Origin: Bradyrhizobium sp. CSS354 | GTDB taxonomy: Bacteria; Pseudomonadota; Alphaproteobacteria; Rhizobiales; Xanthobacteraceae | Reading direction: 5' to 3' | NCBI RefSeq assembly: GCF_029051725.1 | Contig: NZ_JAACFU010000009.1 | Span: forward strand, 1 to 64,000 | Length of the DNA: 64,000 bases | Shown here: piece by piece, positions 16,334 to 24,978 of the stretch | Position numbering within the stretch: position 1 is the first letter of the stretch | Layout: every line of letters begins with the position of its first letter | Program-made: the position numbers and the translations under genes | Notes under the pieces: model-generated | The model's input: the letters and a program-made list of their open reading frames with translations, nothing else | Database searches by the model: none | Told to the model about the DNA's origin: nothing

Positions 16334-17746
16334 GTGTCCCAAAAAATCATCCCCCTGATCATGTGCGGCGGTGCCGGCACGCGGCTGTGGCCGGCTTCGC
16401 GCGAGGTGCGCCCCAAGCAATTCCTGCCGCTGTTCGGCACGCGCTCGACGTTCCAGGACACGCTCTCGCGCGTCTCGGAGGCGTCGCTGTTCGATCGCCC
16501 GATCGTCATCACCAATGCGTCCTATCGTTTCATGGTGCTGGAGCAGCTCGCCGAGATCGGCATCGAGGCCGACGTGATCCTCGAGCCGATGCGGCGCGAT
16601 TCCGGCCCGGCGATCGCAGCCGGCGCGGTGTTCGCGCAGAACCGCGCGAGTGAGGCCATCGTGCTGGCGCTCGCCGCCGACCACGTGGTGCAGGACAATG
16701 CCGCGTTCGTCGCGGCCTGCCGCCAAGGCCTCACCGCCGCGAGCGCCGGGCGCATCGTCACCTTCGGCGTCAAGCCGGAGCGGCCGGCGACCGAATACGG
16801 CTATATCAGCCCGGGCGAGGTCATCTCCGGCGAGGTGCACGCGGTCGCGCGCTTCGTCGAGAAGCCGGATGCGGTGAAGGCGGCCGACTATGTCAATTCC
16901 GGCTATCTCTGGAACAGCGGCAATTTCATGTTCCCGGCAAGTGTCCTGCTCGACGAATACCGCAGGGTCGATGCGGCGAGCGTGGAGGCGATTTCCACTG
17001 CTGTTAGTAACGCCGGACGCGATCTCGGCTTCGTGACGCTGGAGCCCGAGGCGTTCGGCGCGGCCAAGGCGATCTCGATCGACTATGCGGTGATGGAGAA
17101 GACCGCGCGCGCAGCGGTCGTGCCGGTGTCGTGCGGCTGGTCCGACGTCGGCTCCTGGCACGCGGTGTGGGAATTGTCAGACAAAGACGGGCAAGGCAAT
17201 GCTTCGCATGGCGCCGCCGTGTTCGAGGACAGCCGCAACTGCAACGTCACCACTGATGCTGCGCTGGTCGCGCTCGAAGGCGTTGATGATCTTATCGTGG
17301 TTGCGACTGCCGATGCGGTTCTGGTCTCGCGCCAGAAGGATGCCAACGGGCTCAAGCGGCTGGTCACAAAACTCAAGGCGGTCGCGCCGAAAGTCACCGA
17401 GGAGCATCTCAAGGTGCATCGGCCCTGGGGCAGCTATCAGTCGGTCGACAATGGCGAGCGCCACCAGGTCAAGCGCATCGTGGTCAAGCCGGGCGGGCGT
17501 CTGTCGCTGCAGAAGCACCATCATCGCGCCGAGCACTGGATCGTCGTCCGCGGCACAGCCCGCGTCACCGTCAACGAGACCGTCAAAAGCGTGCACGAGA
17601 ACGAGTCGATCTACATCCCGATGGGCGCGGTGCACCGGATGGAGAACCCGGGTAAAATCATGCTGGAGCTGATCGAGGTCCAGACGGGAAGCTATCTCGG
17701 GGAAGACGACATCATCCGGATTGAAGACGATTATCACCGCTGCTGA
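16334..17746 (+). CDS. Mannose-1-phosphate guanylyltransferase / mannose-6-phosphate isomerase
   Basis: Bifunctional enzyme of the ManC/XanB/AlgA type, 470 residues from GTG 16334. The N-terminal nucleotidyltransferase domain (about 1-290) has CGGAGTRLWPASREVRPKQF, the GTP-binding signature, and later FVEKPD. The C-terminal cupin domain (about 355-465) has HRPWGSYQSVDNGERHQVKR and LSLQKHHHRAEHWIVVRG, the metal-binding histidines of the isomerase part. It makes GDP-mannose, the substrate of the Gmd enzyme 4 kb upstream. It is probably co-transcribed with the upstream epimerase. No frameshift. Confidence 0.93.
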   Translation: MSQKIIPLIMCGGAGTRLWPASREVRPKQFLPLFGTRSTFQDTLSRVSEASLFDRPIVITNASYRFMVLEQLAEIGIEADVILEPMRRDSGPAIAAGAVFAQNRASEAIVLALAADHVVQDNAAFVAACRQGLTAASAGRIVTFGVKPERPATEYGYISPGEVISGEVHAVARFVEKPDAVKAADYVNSGYLWNSGNFMFPASVLLDEYRRVDAASVEAISTAVSNAGRDLGFVTLEPEAFGAAKAISIDYAVMEKTARAAVVPVSCGWSDVGSWHAVWELSDKDGQGNASHGAAVFEDSRNCNVTTDAALVALEGVDDLIVVATADAVLVSRQKDANGLKRLVTKLKAVAPKVTEEHLKVHRPWGSYQSVDNGERHQVKRIVVKPGGRLSLQKHHHRAEHWIVVRGTARVTVNETVKSVHENESIYIPMGAVHRMENPGKIMLELIEVQTGSYLGEDDIIRIEDDYHRC

Positions 17747-17898
17747 CGGGGGGTAAGCCGTTTCGACAGAGCGGGCCCGCCTCTGTGCACGATACGAACC
17801 CAAGGACCTGGCTTGACCATCCCCGGCGCGTCGCATCGTAAATGCCCGCCGCTGGTTCCGCGCTGAGCGGCGAAGATTTATTCGCCCGCAGCAGCTTG

Positions 17899-17939
17899 CC
17901 CCAATGTTGGCCGTGTGGCCGGATAAAGAAATGTTGGGG
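17899..17939 (+). promoter_or_regulatory. Nested inverted repeat in the leader of the UDP-glucose dehydrogenase gene
   Basis: CCCCAA (17899-17904) can pair with TTGGGG (17934-17939), enclosing a smaller GGCC-GTGT-GGCC hairpin. It lies about 40 bases before the ATG. It could be a regulatory leader structure or the terminator region of the upstream operon; there is no T run, so termination is less likely. Confidence 0.3.
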
Positions 17940-17976
17940 TGTTCACCGGATCCGTCTTCAACGGAGAGAGGTTTTC

Positions 17977-19297
17977 ATGCGCATTGCTATGATCGGCACG
18001 GGCTATGTGGGACTGGTGTCCGGAGCATGCTTTGCGGATTTCGGTCACGACGTCGTCTGCGTCGACAAGGACGAGAAGAAGATCGCAGCCCTTCATCGCG
18101 GCGAGATACCGATCTACGAGCCCGGGCTCGACGAACTGGTCGCGACCAACGTCAAGGCCAAGCGGCTGGAGTTTCACCACAGATCTGTCCAAGCCGGTCG
18201 CGGATGCCGATGCCGTGTTCATCGCGGTCGGCACGCCGTCGCGCCGCGGCGACGGTCACGCCGATCTGTCCTACGTCTATGCGGCCGCGAAAGAGATCGC
18301 GCAGTCGCTGTCCGGCTTCACCGTCGTGGTGACCAAATCGACCGTTCCGGTCGGCACCGGCGACGAGGTCGAGCGCATCATCCGCGAAACCAGCCCCAAA
18401 GCCGACGTCGTCGTCGCCTCGAACCCTGAGTTTCTGCGCGAGGGCGCGGCGATCCGCGACTTCAAATTCCCCGACCGCATCGTCGTCGGCACCGCCGACG
18501 AACGCGGCCGCAAGGTGATGAGCGACATCTATCGGCCGCTGTCACTGAACCAGGCGCCGCTGATGTTCACGGAACGTCGTACCGCCGAGATGATCAAATA
18601 CGCGGCTAACGCCTTCCTCGCGACCAAGATCACCTTCATCAACGAGATCGCGGACCTCTCCGAAAAAGCCGGCGCCAACGTGCAGGAGGTCGCCCGCGGC
18701 ATTGGCCTGGACAACCGCATCGGCACCAAATTCCTGCATGCCGGCCCCGGCTTCGGCGGCTCGTGCTTCCCAAAGGACACCAAGGCGCTGATCAAGATCG
18801 CGCAGGACTACGACGTGTCCTTGCGCATCGTCGAATCCGTGCTGGCGGTCAACGAGAACCGCAAGCGCGCGATGGCGCGAAAAGTGAGTCAGGCGCTCGG
18901 CGGCTCGCTGCGCGGCAAGACCATCGCCGTGCTCGGCCTCACCTTCAAGCCCGACACCGACGACATGCGCGATGCGCCGTCGATCCCGCTCGTCACAGGC
19001 CTGATCGACATGGGCGCGAAGGTGAAGGCCTTCGATCCCGTCGGCATGGAGCAGGCGAAGAGCGAACTGCCCAGCATCACTTATTGCGAGGACGCCTATT
19101 CCTGCGCGGAAGGCGCCGACGCGATCGTCATCGTCACCGAATGGGTGCAGTTCCGTGCGCTCGACCTCGACCGGCTGAAGGCGACCATGGCGCAGCCCGT
19201 CATCGTCGACTTGCGCAACATCTACCGCCCCGAGGAGATGGCTGCGGCTGGCTTCGTCTATGAGAGCGTTGGACGGCCGAGCGGGTCGCGCGATTAG
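17977..19297 (+). pseudogene. UDP-glucose 6-dehydrogenase, interrupted by a frameshift
   Basis: Oxidises UDP-glucose to UDP-glucuronate. The start ATG 17977 has ACGGAGAGAGG before it, and the N-terminus MRIAMIGTGYVGLVSGACFA is the NAD-binding motif. After KAKRLEF the frame is lost at a TTT at 18172-18174. Removing one T restores E-F-T-T-D-L-S-K and the rest of the protein: FIAVGTPSRRGDGHADL, STVPVGTGDEVE, the catalytic-cysteine motif GFGGSCFPKDTKAL and the C-terminal VTEWVQFRALDLDRL. Everything else is intact and well conserved, so the shift is very recent or a sequencing error. If real, the UDP-glucuronate branch is broken unless another copy exists elsewhere. Confidence 0.85.
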
Positions 19298-19568
19298 CCA
19301 ATCGTGGGCCGCTCCTTCCCAAGGTGAAACGGCCTTTTCCCTGCGCTTCCTCCCGCTTTTTATCGATTGTATCCCGTTTAGCTCGATGCTTTTGGAAACT
19401 GATCGCAGGCCATGGCGCTCATAATGATGGGAACGCGCGCCAAGCAGCGTTTCGTCGCGCCGCTAAGCAATAAAGGCCGCAACGAAACGGCCGCCGCTCC
19501 TCCATCGAGTCGGTTCAGTACCTCCAAGGCACCGCGGCACTCCCATTCAGGGATTGATCCTGTAGAGT

Positions 19569-19925
19569 TCAGCTGCCAATGGGGGTGGGCAACGCCCAAA
19601 TCGAACCGTCGTCATCCTGGGGCATAATGGCTGTTTGAGCGAAAGGTCTCAATAAAGATAGGCGGGTACCCATACCCCAGTTGTGCATGATCTTCCTCGC
19701 GGTTCGATCTTGAGCAAGCCGGTCCTCCGCACAAGCTGCCCGATCGACGCATTCGGCGTCGAGATCTGCGATGACATCCTCGAAAGCAGAGATCGTCTGC
19801 TGAATGGCTGCGATCTTCTGAAGCTCGTCGCTGATCGGGGCGATGCGGCTCCGAGCGCGACGACTATCTCGCGGCGCCGCTCTTTCAGTTGGAAAGGGGA
19901 AACCATGGTCGGGTAGATATCTCAT
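19569..19925 (-). CDS. Small hypothetical protein, second copy of the 9335-9535 family
   Basis: Begins MRYLPDHGFPF like its paralogue. The middle (PTERAAPRDSRRARS) is scrambled: in the +1 frame the same DNA reads QLKERRREIVVAL as in the other copy. The original frame then returns with RIAPISDELQKIAAIQQTIS, AFEDVIADLDAEC and a further 50 residues to the stop (118 residues). Two compensating indels therefore lie within this gene. The ribosome site seen at the other copy is absent here. It may be a pseudogene in progress. Function unknown. Confidence 0.4.
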   Translation of the reverse strand: MRYLPDHGFPFPTERAAPRDSRRARSRIAPISDELQKIAAIQQTISAFEDVIADLDAECVDRAACAEDRLAQDRTARKIMHNWGMGTRLSLLRPFAQTAIMPQDDDGSIWALPTPIGS

Positions 19926-19930
19926 CAGGT
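19600..19930 (-). repeat. Diverged duplicated block, partner at 9189-9540
   Basis: Aligns by eye with 9189-9540, with shared runs such as CTGAAGCTC and GCGGCGCCGCTCTTTCAG and several indels. Both blocks end next to small secreted or DNA-binding protein genes, which suggests that a segment of the region was duplicated long ago. Confidence 0.7.
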
Positions 19931-20067
19931 TCAGGCGGCGCAGCGGCCTCGACGAAGCGCCCCCTGTTGACTTAAATAATAAATTGACATTTAATATCTC
20001 GGCTTTAAATATCGAAAATAATAGTGAAGTTAAAAGCCGTGCGGCGGCCAAATTTGGAGTAACTCAA

Positions 20068-20346
20068 TTGCGCGTGCTTCCGATCGCTTTGATTGCATTC
20101 GGTTTGCACACCGAAGCCCAAGCTCAATACGCGGCTAGGAAGGAGCCCAATCTTGCAAATCCTTGCACATATACGATTCGAGCTTCTGCTTATGAAGTTC
20201 CCGTCGACGGCCACCTGTGTTGGCGCGCACCTGCGCCGTATTACTCTGAGTACGCACTGTTGCGCTGCGCGCCACCATATGGTCTTCAGGAGCTCACCTT
20301 GGTAAAGCGCGCGGATTCCCGATGTAGCCAATACGAGTTGCGCTAA
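20068..20346 (+). CDS. Small secreted cysteine-containing protein
   Basis: I start at TTG 20068 because GGAGTAACTCAA stands right before it and the frame then gives a signal peptide (MRVLPIALIAFGLHTEAQAQ). The mature 72 residues contain four cysteines (NPCTYTIR, GHLCWRAP, LLRCAPPYG, SRCSQYELR) and many aromatic residues, so two disulphides are possible. The frame stays open upstream through the AT-rich segment 19970-20060, but that part has no coding character. Location periplasmic or external; function unknown. Confidence 0.55.
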   Translation: MRVLPIALIAFGLHTEAQAQYAARKEPNLANPCTYTIRASAYEVPVDGHLCWRAPAPYYSEYALLRCAPPYGLQELTLVKRADSRCSQYELR

Positions 20347-20470
20347 CAAGGGTGCCGCAGTCACCTGCACACGCGGTGATGAGGCCGGACGCCAGCAGTC
20401 GGCGCCTGAGCGGCGGCCCGTTTGCACATCATTCCAGAAGGCAGACAAAGAACGGTCTACCGGCTTTTCC

Positions 20471-20818
20471 TCAAGCCGCTGCTCGAATTAGCAGTTGAGC
20501 CAGTCTTGCAATACTGGCTCCGGCTACGCCTCCCGCGATCTTCTCTCCGGCATCGGCGATGTGGCCGTGCCGATCTGGCGTCAAATGTTGCAGCAATTCG
20601 AGCGCGCTTGCCACGACGAGGACTAAAGCTATGACGCGTAGCAAGTGTTGAGGGTAGGCCATGACAAAGAGTGCGCCAAGCAGGCCATAAGCGAGGAACC
20701 GCTCGATACCTGCGGAACCGGTACCTGGACGCATCCCGATCGGCGACAATGTTGCAAAGATAATAAAGCCTAGTACGCACCAGGCCGCCAAAACGATCAG
20801 TTTGCGGGACATAGCCAA
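20471..20818 (-). CDS. VanZ-like membrane protein
   Basis: A 115-residue protein with three or four membrane helices: KLIVLAAWCVLGFIIFATLS, FLAYGLLGALFVMAY, LLRVIALVLVVASALELL and a hydrophobic C-terminus. The loop sequences SPIGMRPG and the segment LELLQHLTPDRHGHIADAGE are characteristic of VanZ-like proteins of rhizobia, where the acidic H-x-x-D-x-x-x-N-x-x-G-type motif is kept as DAGEKIAGG. The start is TTG 20818, 10 bases after GGGAGG; ATG 20812 is an alternative. The role of VanZ-like proteins outside vancomycin clusters is unknown. A relic of a second copy lies at 13231-13340. Confidence 0.7.
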   Translation of the reverse strand: MAMSRKLIVLAAWCVLGFIIFATLSPIGMRPGTGSAGIERFLAYGLLGALFVMAYPQHLLRVIALVLVVASALELLQHLTPDRHGHIADAGEKIAGGVAGASIARLAQLLIRAAA

Positions 20819-21343
20819 TCGAATAGTGCCTCCCGCGGCTTGCGTCGAGCTATTGTTCTGCGGTCAACCCGTGCGAGTCGCTTGCTGCTCAAGGTTGAGT
20901 TAAAGTTTCCCTCTCAGTTCTGGGAATTGAGCTGCATCGCTCTTTCCGAGTTCTTTTGCTGCTCTGCATGACCGCCAGCCCGCAAGCCGGCCGATGCACA
21001 GGGATGCGCGGCCTTTGCCGCCGAATGCGATTGGCCTGCGCAGTCGCAAAGTATCCCGCGTTCGGCGCCCGTCGAGCGCGGCAAAAACGAGGCGCGCAAT
21101 GGGCTTGCGGATTGCGAGAGGTGATCCCGGACTTAGCGGCTACGTGGCCGATTGTGTACGCCGCCTTCCGGCGGTAGCTCGACCTGAGCGGAATGCTATT
21201 CACGGACCGCCATTGACGGCGATATGGCTGAGCTTAGCGACTTCTCAACGGCCTGTCCGCTCCGCTCGGGAGGTGAGTTCATTTGCTTCAAGGCAGAGGC
21301 TTAGCGCCGACACCCGCGAAAGCGGCAGATAGCCGGGGGTCAA
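20819..21343. other. Gene-poor stretch, possible relic
   Basis: About 520 bases. One plus-strand frame (20970-21120) reads like a cysteine-containing protein fragment (DAQGCAAFAAECDWPAQSQS) but has no start; nothing else is recognisable. Probably decayed sequence. Confidence 0.3.
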
Positions 21344-21595
21344 CTAACCGCGCCGCAAGCTCCGCCGCGCGCGTGCGCGCTGATCCCATCGGGTCAGCAT
21401 TTGACCAAGCTCACCCTTCTGCGAAGACTCCTTTTCGTTTCGGTTTGCAGGCTGAGTTGGTAGCCATCTGGGCTGCAAATAGGGTGCCCAGCGGCGCTCT
21501 TCGGCGCGGCGCCTACGAGAAATGAGATCTCTGGTCAAGTAACCGGCGCCAAAGGAGACAGAGATCATCGTAGACAAGATGAGGACCGCGAACAC
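21344..21595 (-). CDS. Hypothetical single-span membrane protein with basic tail
   Basis: An 83-residue frame from GTG 21595, with AAGTGGAG about eight bases before it. The N-terminus FAVLILSTMISVSFGAGYLT is a membrane anchor or uncleaved signal, followed by a strongly basic region (RDLISRRRRAEERRW), a Trp/Pro segment and a basic C-terminus (RWDQRARARRSLRRG). The charge pattern predicts an N-out, cytoplasmic basic tail. No domain known. Confidence 0.4.
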   Translation of the reverse strand: MFAVLILSTMISVSFGAGYLTRDLISRRRRAEERRWAPYLQPRWLPTQPANRNEKESSQKGELGQMLTRWDQRARARRSLRRG

Positions 21596-21643
21596 TAAAC
21601 AACTCCACTTACGACGCTGCGGGTATTTGATGGGGATGGGCAG

Positions 21644-21946
21644 TCAACTGCTTGCTACCGTCGCCTCCCTCAGGGGCCGGTTCACTTCCTTCAAAGCTGT
21701 GCTCGGGATAAGCAGCGCGACAAGCGCGGCAGCTACGTCGCTAGCCAGCGCAGCGAAACGCTGAAGGAGGCGAAATGCCAATCCCGTCGCAACGCTTGGG
21801 CTGCATTGTGTCTCCTTCCGAAAGGCCGTCATCAATTCAGCGGACTCTGTCGTCCTTGCCATTTGGGCTGCCATCGCCGCCACCGTTGCCCCAACCATTA
21901 TTGCCGTGATGATGGACGGCCCTTGCACCAGACTGGGCAATCGCAT
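21644..21946 (-). CDS. Doubtful hypothetical protein with hydrophobic segments
   Basis: A 100-residue frame from ATG 21946 (GTG 21985 is possible). It contains SIITAIMVGATVAAMAAQMA and VAAALVALLIPSTALKE as hydrophobic stretches. There is no ribosome site before either start. It may be a membrane protein or a chance frame in GC-rich DNA. Confidence 0.3.
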   Translation of the reverse strand: MRLPSLVQGPSIITAIMVGATVAAMAAQMARTTESAELMTAFRKETQCSPSVATGLAFRLLQRFAALASDVAAALVALLIPSTALKEVNRPLREATVASS

Positions 21947-22009
21947 CCGATGGGAGAGAGGTTGATAGGAAAATTTCCCACCCACTTAGTCGAACGGAAT
22001 TAAAACATA

Positions 22010-22897
22010 TTAAATAATTAAATCAAACATATTTTGTTCCAGGACCAAGTGCGTTGTCCGTTTACCCCCTCGCGTCAGCGCGTAAGACGTTTCCTCTGAA
22101 GGTCCGCATCTAAAATGCTCCTCCTTAACCGGCCCGGCTGCTCGATCGCTCGCACTCCGCGCCTGCAGACGGCGTACTTGCTCGGCCGCCACATCGATCG
22201 CCTGCGCTCGATGGCATGATCCGTTCCTAGCCGAGCTTAAGCGACTACAAAAAAAGCGCGCGCCGGCCGGCTGGCGCTACCTTGAGGAACAAGGCTGGAC
22301 CATGCTGCGCCGAAGCGAAGGGGCTTCCGAGGTGCGGCGCTGCGCTGCCTGCGATCGAGCACGGCAGCGATGAGCATCATGCGACCGAGGCGCTGGACGT
22401 CGTTGCCCGCACGCGTCCGCTCGAAGCCGAGCCTACAGCGTTTTCGTAAGCAGCTAGGTCGAGTAAGCCGAACCAGCGGCCGCGCCTTTGCGCAGTGGAT
22501 CGGATAAGTGCGTGGATTTGCGAACAACGCGTCATGTTGTTCGACCGCGCCATCAACATTGTTGGAGCGTCGCTTTAGCCACCTGACGTCTCCTTTTTAA
22601 AAACCAAAACTAGTGCAGGAATTCTGATAGGATAAAGGCTGGCTGCGCGCTGCAGCTCGCGGCGGCTTGGAGGCCAGAAGGTACGCCGACTAATCGCTAT
22701 GCTCAGGCGTCCCTGCCGCGCCTACCGACTGGACCCATGTCCAAAGCTGCGCCCGAGGCCCCAGCACACATCGACCGGCTCGCGGTCACAGCCGACGACG
22801 AATGCCAGGCTTTCGTCGACGGCGTTTCGCAGTAGCCAACCCATGTCGAAACCGCTGCTCGGTATCATTAAGCAACGAACAGGAGCGCCCGCCGAGG
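22010..22897. other. Gene-poor stretch with a terminator-like hairpin
   Basis: About 890 bases without a supportable gene. On the minus strand at 22243-22275, AGCGCCAGCCGGCCGGCGCG followed by a T run (seven A on the plus strand at 22248-22254) looks like a terminator, implying that a minus-strand gene once lay upstream. The frames there (for example LLDLAAYENAVGSAS) are not recognisable. Short plus-strand frames near 22737-22860 lack support. Confidence 0.35.
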
Positions 22898-22978
22898 CTA
22901 AAGCATGTAAGTAAGTGTAAGCCAACCCGATACTGCGAAACACACTACAAGACCGATATAGGGAAGAGCCACGCTCAT
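22898..22978 (-). CDS. 26-residue membrane peptide
   Basis: A complete micro-gene from ATG 22978 to TAG 22898 with TTGGGAGATTCC (GGGAG) just before it. The product starts MSVALPYIGLVVCFAVSG and continues WLTLTYML, one membrane helix. It starts 21 bases after the stop of the 23000-23218 gene on the same strand, so the two probably form an operon. It is too short for ordinary gene calling. The ribosome site and the clean helix make translation plausible. Confidence 0.45.
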   Translation of the reverse strand: MSVALPYIGLVVCFAVSGWLTLTYML

Positions 22979-22999
22979 TGGAATCTCCCAAGGAAAGAA

Positions 23000-23218
23000 T
23001 TACGTCGAAATGGCCGTCTTTCCGACGCTCGCATCTACGACGAGCCTAAGGCCTCGCCTTGTCGCAAGGGGCGCTTTCTTAGCGGCCGTCTGTTTTCGGA
23101 GTTCGATCTCTGCTAGCGCAACGCGCCTGCGCAGCCCTTGGACTTCCAGCATCAAGTCGTTTAGCTTTTGAAGTTCCTCGGAAAAATGGCGGCGACGCGG
23201 ACTACAAAAAGCATCCAT
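23000..23218 (-). CDS. Small coiled-coil-like hypothetical protein
   Basis: A 72-residue protein from ATG 23218, preceded by GTGAGGGGCCA; ATG 23239 lies in the same frame. The main feature is a charged helix, EELQKLNDLMLEVQGLRRRV then ALAEIELRKQTAAKKA, with leucines at heptad-like spacing, followed by RRGLRLVVDASVG. The 28535-28720 product has a similar helix with L-x-x-L-x-x-L-R-x-R-V-x-x-A-E and a Lys-rich end. Function unknown. A 26-residue membrane peptide is encoded immediately downstream. Confidence 0.5.
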   Translation of the reverse strand: MDAFCSPRRRHFSEELQKLNDLMLEVQGLRRRVALAEIELRKQTAAKKAPLATRRGLRLVVDASVGKTAIST

Positions 23219-23546
23219 TGGCCCCTCACAATAAGTCAACGCTGCAAAACATAGCTCAATAGAATAACTCTATACGTATTTCTGGTTTTCGAAAATAATT
23301 TTGGACGGAACTAAGGTAGGCGCTTCCGATCGCCACTTATTTGAATCAGACTATTAAAGTTGTATTATAAGGCCGGACGTTGCGGCTGTATATATCGAAA
23401 TTCAATAATTGACTTCGGCCGCTCTAGATCTGCCGGAAGGGATTTATTTCCCTGAAACTGATTTCGGCTTGCTCAATTAACCGCGCGCGCCTCGGGGTGC
23501 TCCGTGAGTTCAGGTGATCCCGAGAAGTGTTGAGAGCTCGAGGCTG
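23219..23546. other. AT-rich intergenic region
   Basis: About 330 bases that are clearly richer in A and T than the surroundings (for example 23260-23420). Between two divergent small genes, it should hold their promoters. It is a plausible target for the H-NS-like protein encoded at 27056, which is inference. Confidence 0.4.
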
Positions 23547-23876
23547 AGGATGATGTTGGTTCTTCTTGTCATCGTGCTGGCCGTATCCGCCGTCTCGTCA
23601 TTAGTCGCAAACCATGTTGTTCGTCGACGAGACGTTCTGTGGCAGGTGCGAAGGAATAATCGAGAAGGTCGCCAGGCTCTTCATTCAGCGTCCGTCATGA
23701 ATAGGCGCCCCATCCCAATCTCCTTCAGAAGCGGTTCGAACGCGACGTCGGACGATCCAACGTCGCAGCCGATCAACGACCTTCGCTCGCAATCCAGCGG
23801 CGATGCGCGGAACTTTGACCGGCCGAGAGCGGCGGCCATTGCGATCCTTAGATCCCTGAACTCGTATGGGTCGTAA
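23547..23876 (+). CDS. Membrane-anchored hypothetical protein
   Basis: A 109-residue frame starting at ATG 23547 (a second ATG follows directly), with GAGG six bases upstream. The N-terminus MMLVLLVIVLAVSAVSSLVA is a membrane anchor, then NHVVRRRDVLWQVRRNNREG, a basic cytoplasmic-type segment. The C-terminal half lies antisense to the 23681-23977 gene and may not be real coding sequence. The N-terminal part is the more convincing. Confidence 0.35.
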   Translation, partial: RMMLVLLVIVLAVSAVSSLVANHVVRRRDVLWQVRRNNREGRQALHSASVMNRRPIPISFRSGSNATSDDPTSQPINDLRSQSSGDARNFDRPRAAAIAILRSLNSYGS

Positions 23877-23977
23877 GGGCCGCGCAGCATTTCGATGCCT
23901 TGTCGGAATACGGCGACTGCCTCGGGCGTCACCTGCGCAGAACGACGCCCCTTGTCATATTTCAATCGTGCCGGCAT
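23681..23977 (-). CDS. Hypothetical protein
   Basis: A 98-residue protein from ATG 23977: MPARLKYDKGRRSAQVTPEA, then VAVFRQGIEMLRGPYDPYEF and RDLRIAMAAALGRSKF. The composition and codon pattern look like a real soluble protein. It overlaps the 3' part of the plus-strand frame at 23547-23876, so at least one of the two is wrong in the overlap; I favour this one there. No domain recognised and no strong ribosome site. Confidence 0.5.
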   Translation of the reverse strand: MPARLKYDKGRRSAQVTPEAVAVFRQGIEMLRGPYDPYEFRDLRIAMAAALGRSKFRASPLDCERRSLIGCDVGSSDVAFEPLLKEIGMGRLFMTDAE

Positions 23978-24408
23978 TCAGCGTGGTTAACGAATGAGCG
24001 AGAGCCCAGGGCTGGAATGAATCTTTAATCGTCGACAGAACGAGTATAGCGGGAGCTCCTTCGACAAGGCTCGCCATCGACAGAAATATAGAAGATCGCC
24101 TGCACAATCTCGCGCAGATCGACCGCGCGCCGGCCCAACCGCCGTCGCGGCGGTATCTTCCGAACGATCAACGCCCTTCTGTACCGGGCAAATCACTTGT
24201 GTAACGCAGGACACTGCGCTGATGCTTGTTACGAGCGGCTTTGGTCCCGCGCTATGGTGTCCTCCCCCGAAACTTTGCAAATCCGAAGGAAACCGCGCAC
24301 CTTTTTCGGTCAGGCTCTCGGGCCACGATCGGATAAGCTCCAGCGTAGGGTACGGAGGGAGGTACTTGGGTCGGGCTCGGGAATTTTGTCGACGTACTCG
24401 AGACACAC
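23978..24408. other. Gene-poor stretch with a fragment of a small-gene family
   Basis: About 430 bases. The plus strand near 24310-24350 (CTCGGGCCACGATCGGATAA) resembles the 5' part of the gene at 29566-29802 (CTCAGGCCACGATTGAATAA), suggesting a relic of that family. No intact gene. Confidence 0.35.
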
Positions 24409-24978
24409 TCACTCCCCGAGGTCGGCAATCGTGGTCCACAGCTGAGGGTTGTTCGGCATCTGACTTCGTACCCAGCGATACGGCGCACGCGCCCACGGTT
24501 TGATTTGCGGCGTCAGATTGTCGAGAACTAAAGTACCGCTTCGGGTACGCACGACGACAACAAGATGATGTTTTCCCAGTTTTGTGACGACCTCACTCAG
24601 CAGCAGCGCCCCCGCGGGCCAGCCGCGATTGAGCAGTTCGTGGCGCTTGCTCACTGCGTAGTCGTTGCAATCGCCCCGACTTGGATTGATCAACCAGGTT
24701 TCGACAACTGGGCCCAATTCCTGGTTCTCAGGAATGATGCTGCGATTAACGGTCTGATTAACCAGCTTAAGATCGGCCCAGCGTTTGTCAGTGAGGCGAA
24801 CCGCCCCGCCGCGAAACAACGGCCTTCTGCGGCATTCATCCCCGTAGCGCAGGCAAAACATAGTGTAGGCCATCGGTGGCAGCGTGGGGGTCCCGAATTG
24901 GATGTGCTGGTTCACTGAGAGCGTTCTCGGGGGCATGTCCAATTGTCCCGCATTGCCGGGCTGCAACCCGGTCATCAT
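24409..24978 (-). CDS. Transglutaminase-like cysteine peptidase (BTLCP family)
   Basis: A 189-residue protein from ATG 24978, similar to bacterial transglutaminase-like cysteine proteinases (peptidase family C93). The catalytic Cys is in NPSRGDCNDYAVSKRHELL, the His in GKHHLVVVVRTR and the Asp in TLVLDNLTPQIKPW. The segment PPMAYTMFCLRYGDECRRR is also typical. Such proteins are usually exported, but this start leaves out the signal peptide. The frame continues upstream with APFSAALAGAALAVG, a good signal core, with no ATG, GTG or TTG start, only an ATA at 25048-25050 after TAGGAAGTT. The gene may have lost its start codon. The substrate is unknown. Confidence 0.75.
   Translation of the reverse strand: MMTGLQPGNAGQLDMPPRTLSVNQHIQFGTPTLPPMAYTMFCLRYGDECRRRPLFRGGAVRLTDKRWADLKLVNQTVNRSIIPENQELGPVVETWLINPSRGDCNDYAVSKRHELLNRGWPAGALLLSEVVTKLGKHHLVVVVRTRSGTLVLDNLTPQIKPWARAPYRWVRSQMPNNPQLWTTIADLGE

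Noticed and set aside
19843..20067. N-terminal extension of the secreted protein at 20068
   Set aside because: The extension crosses an AT-rich gap and the duplicated block on the other strand; the ribosome site and signal peptide both point to TTG 20068.
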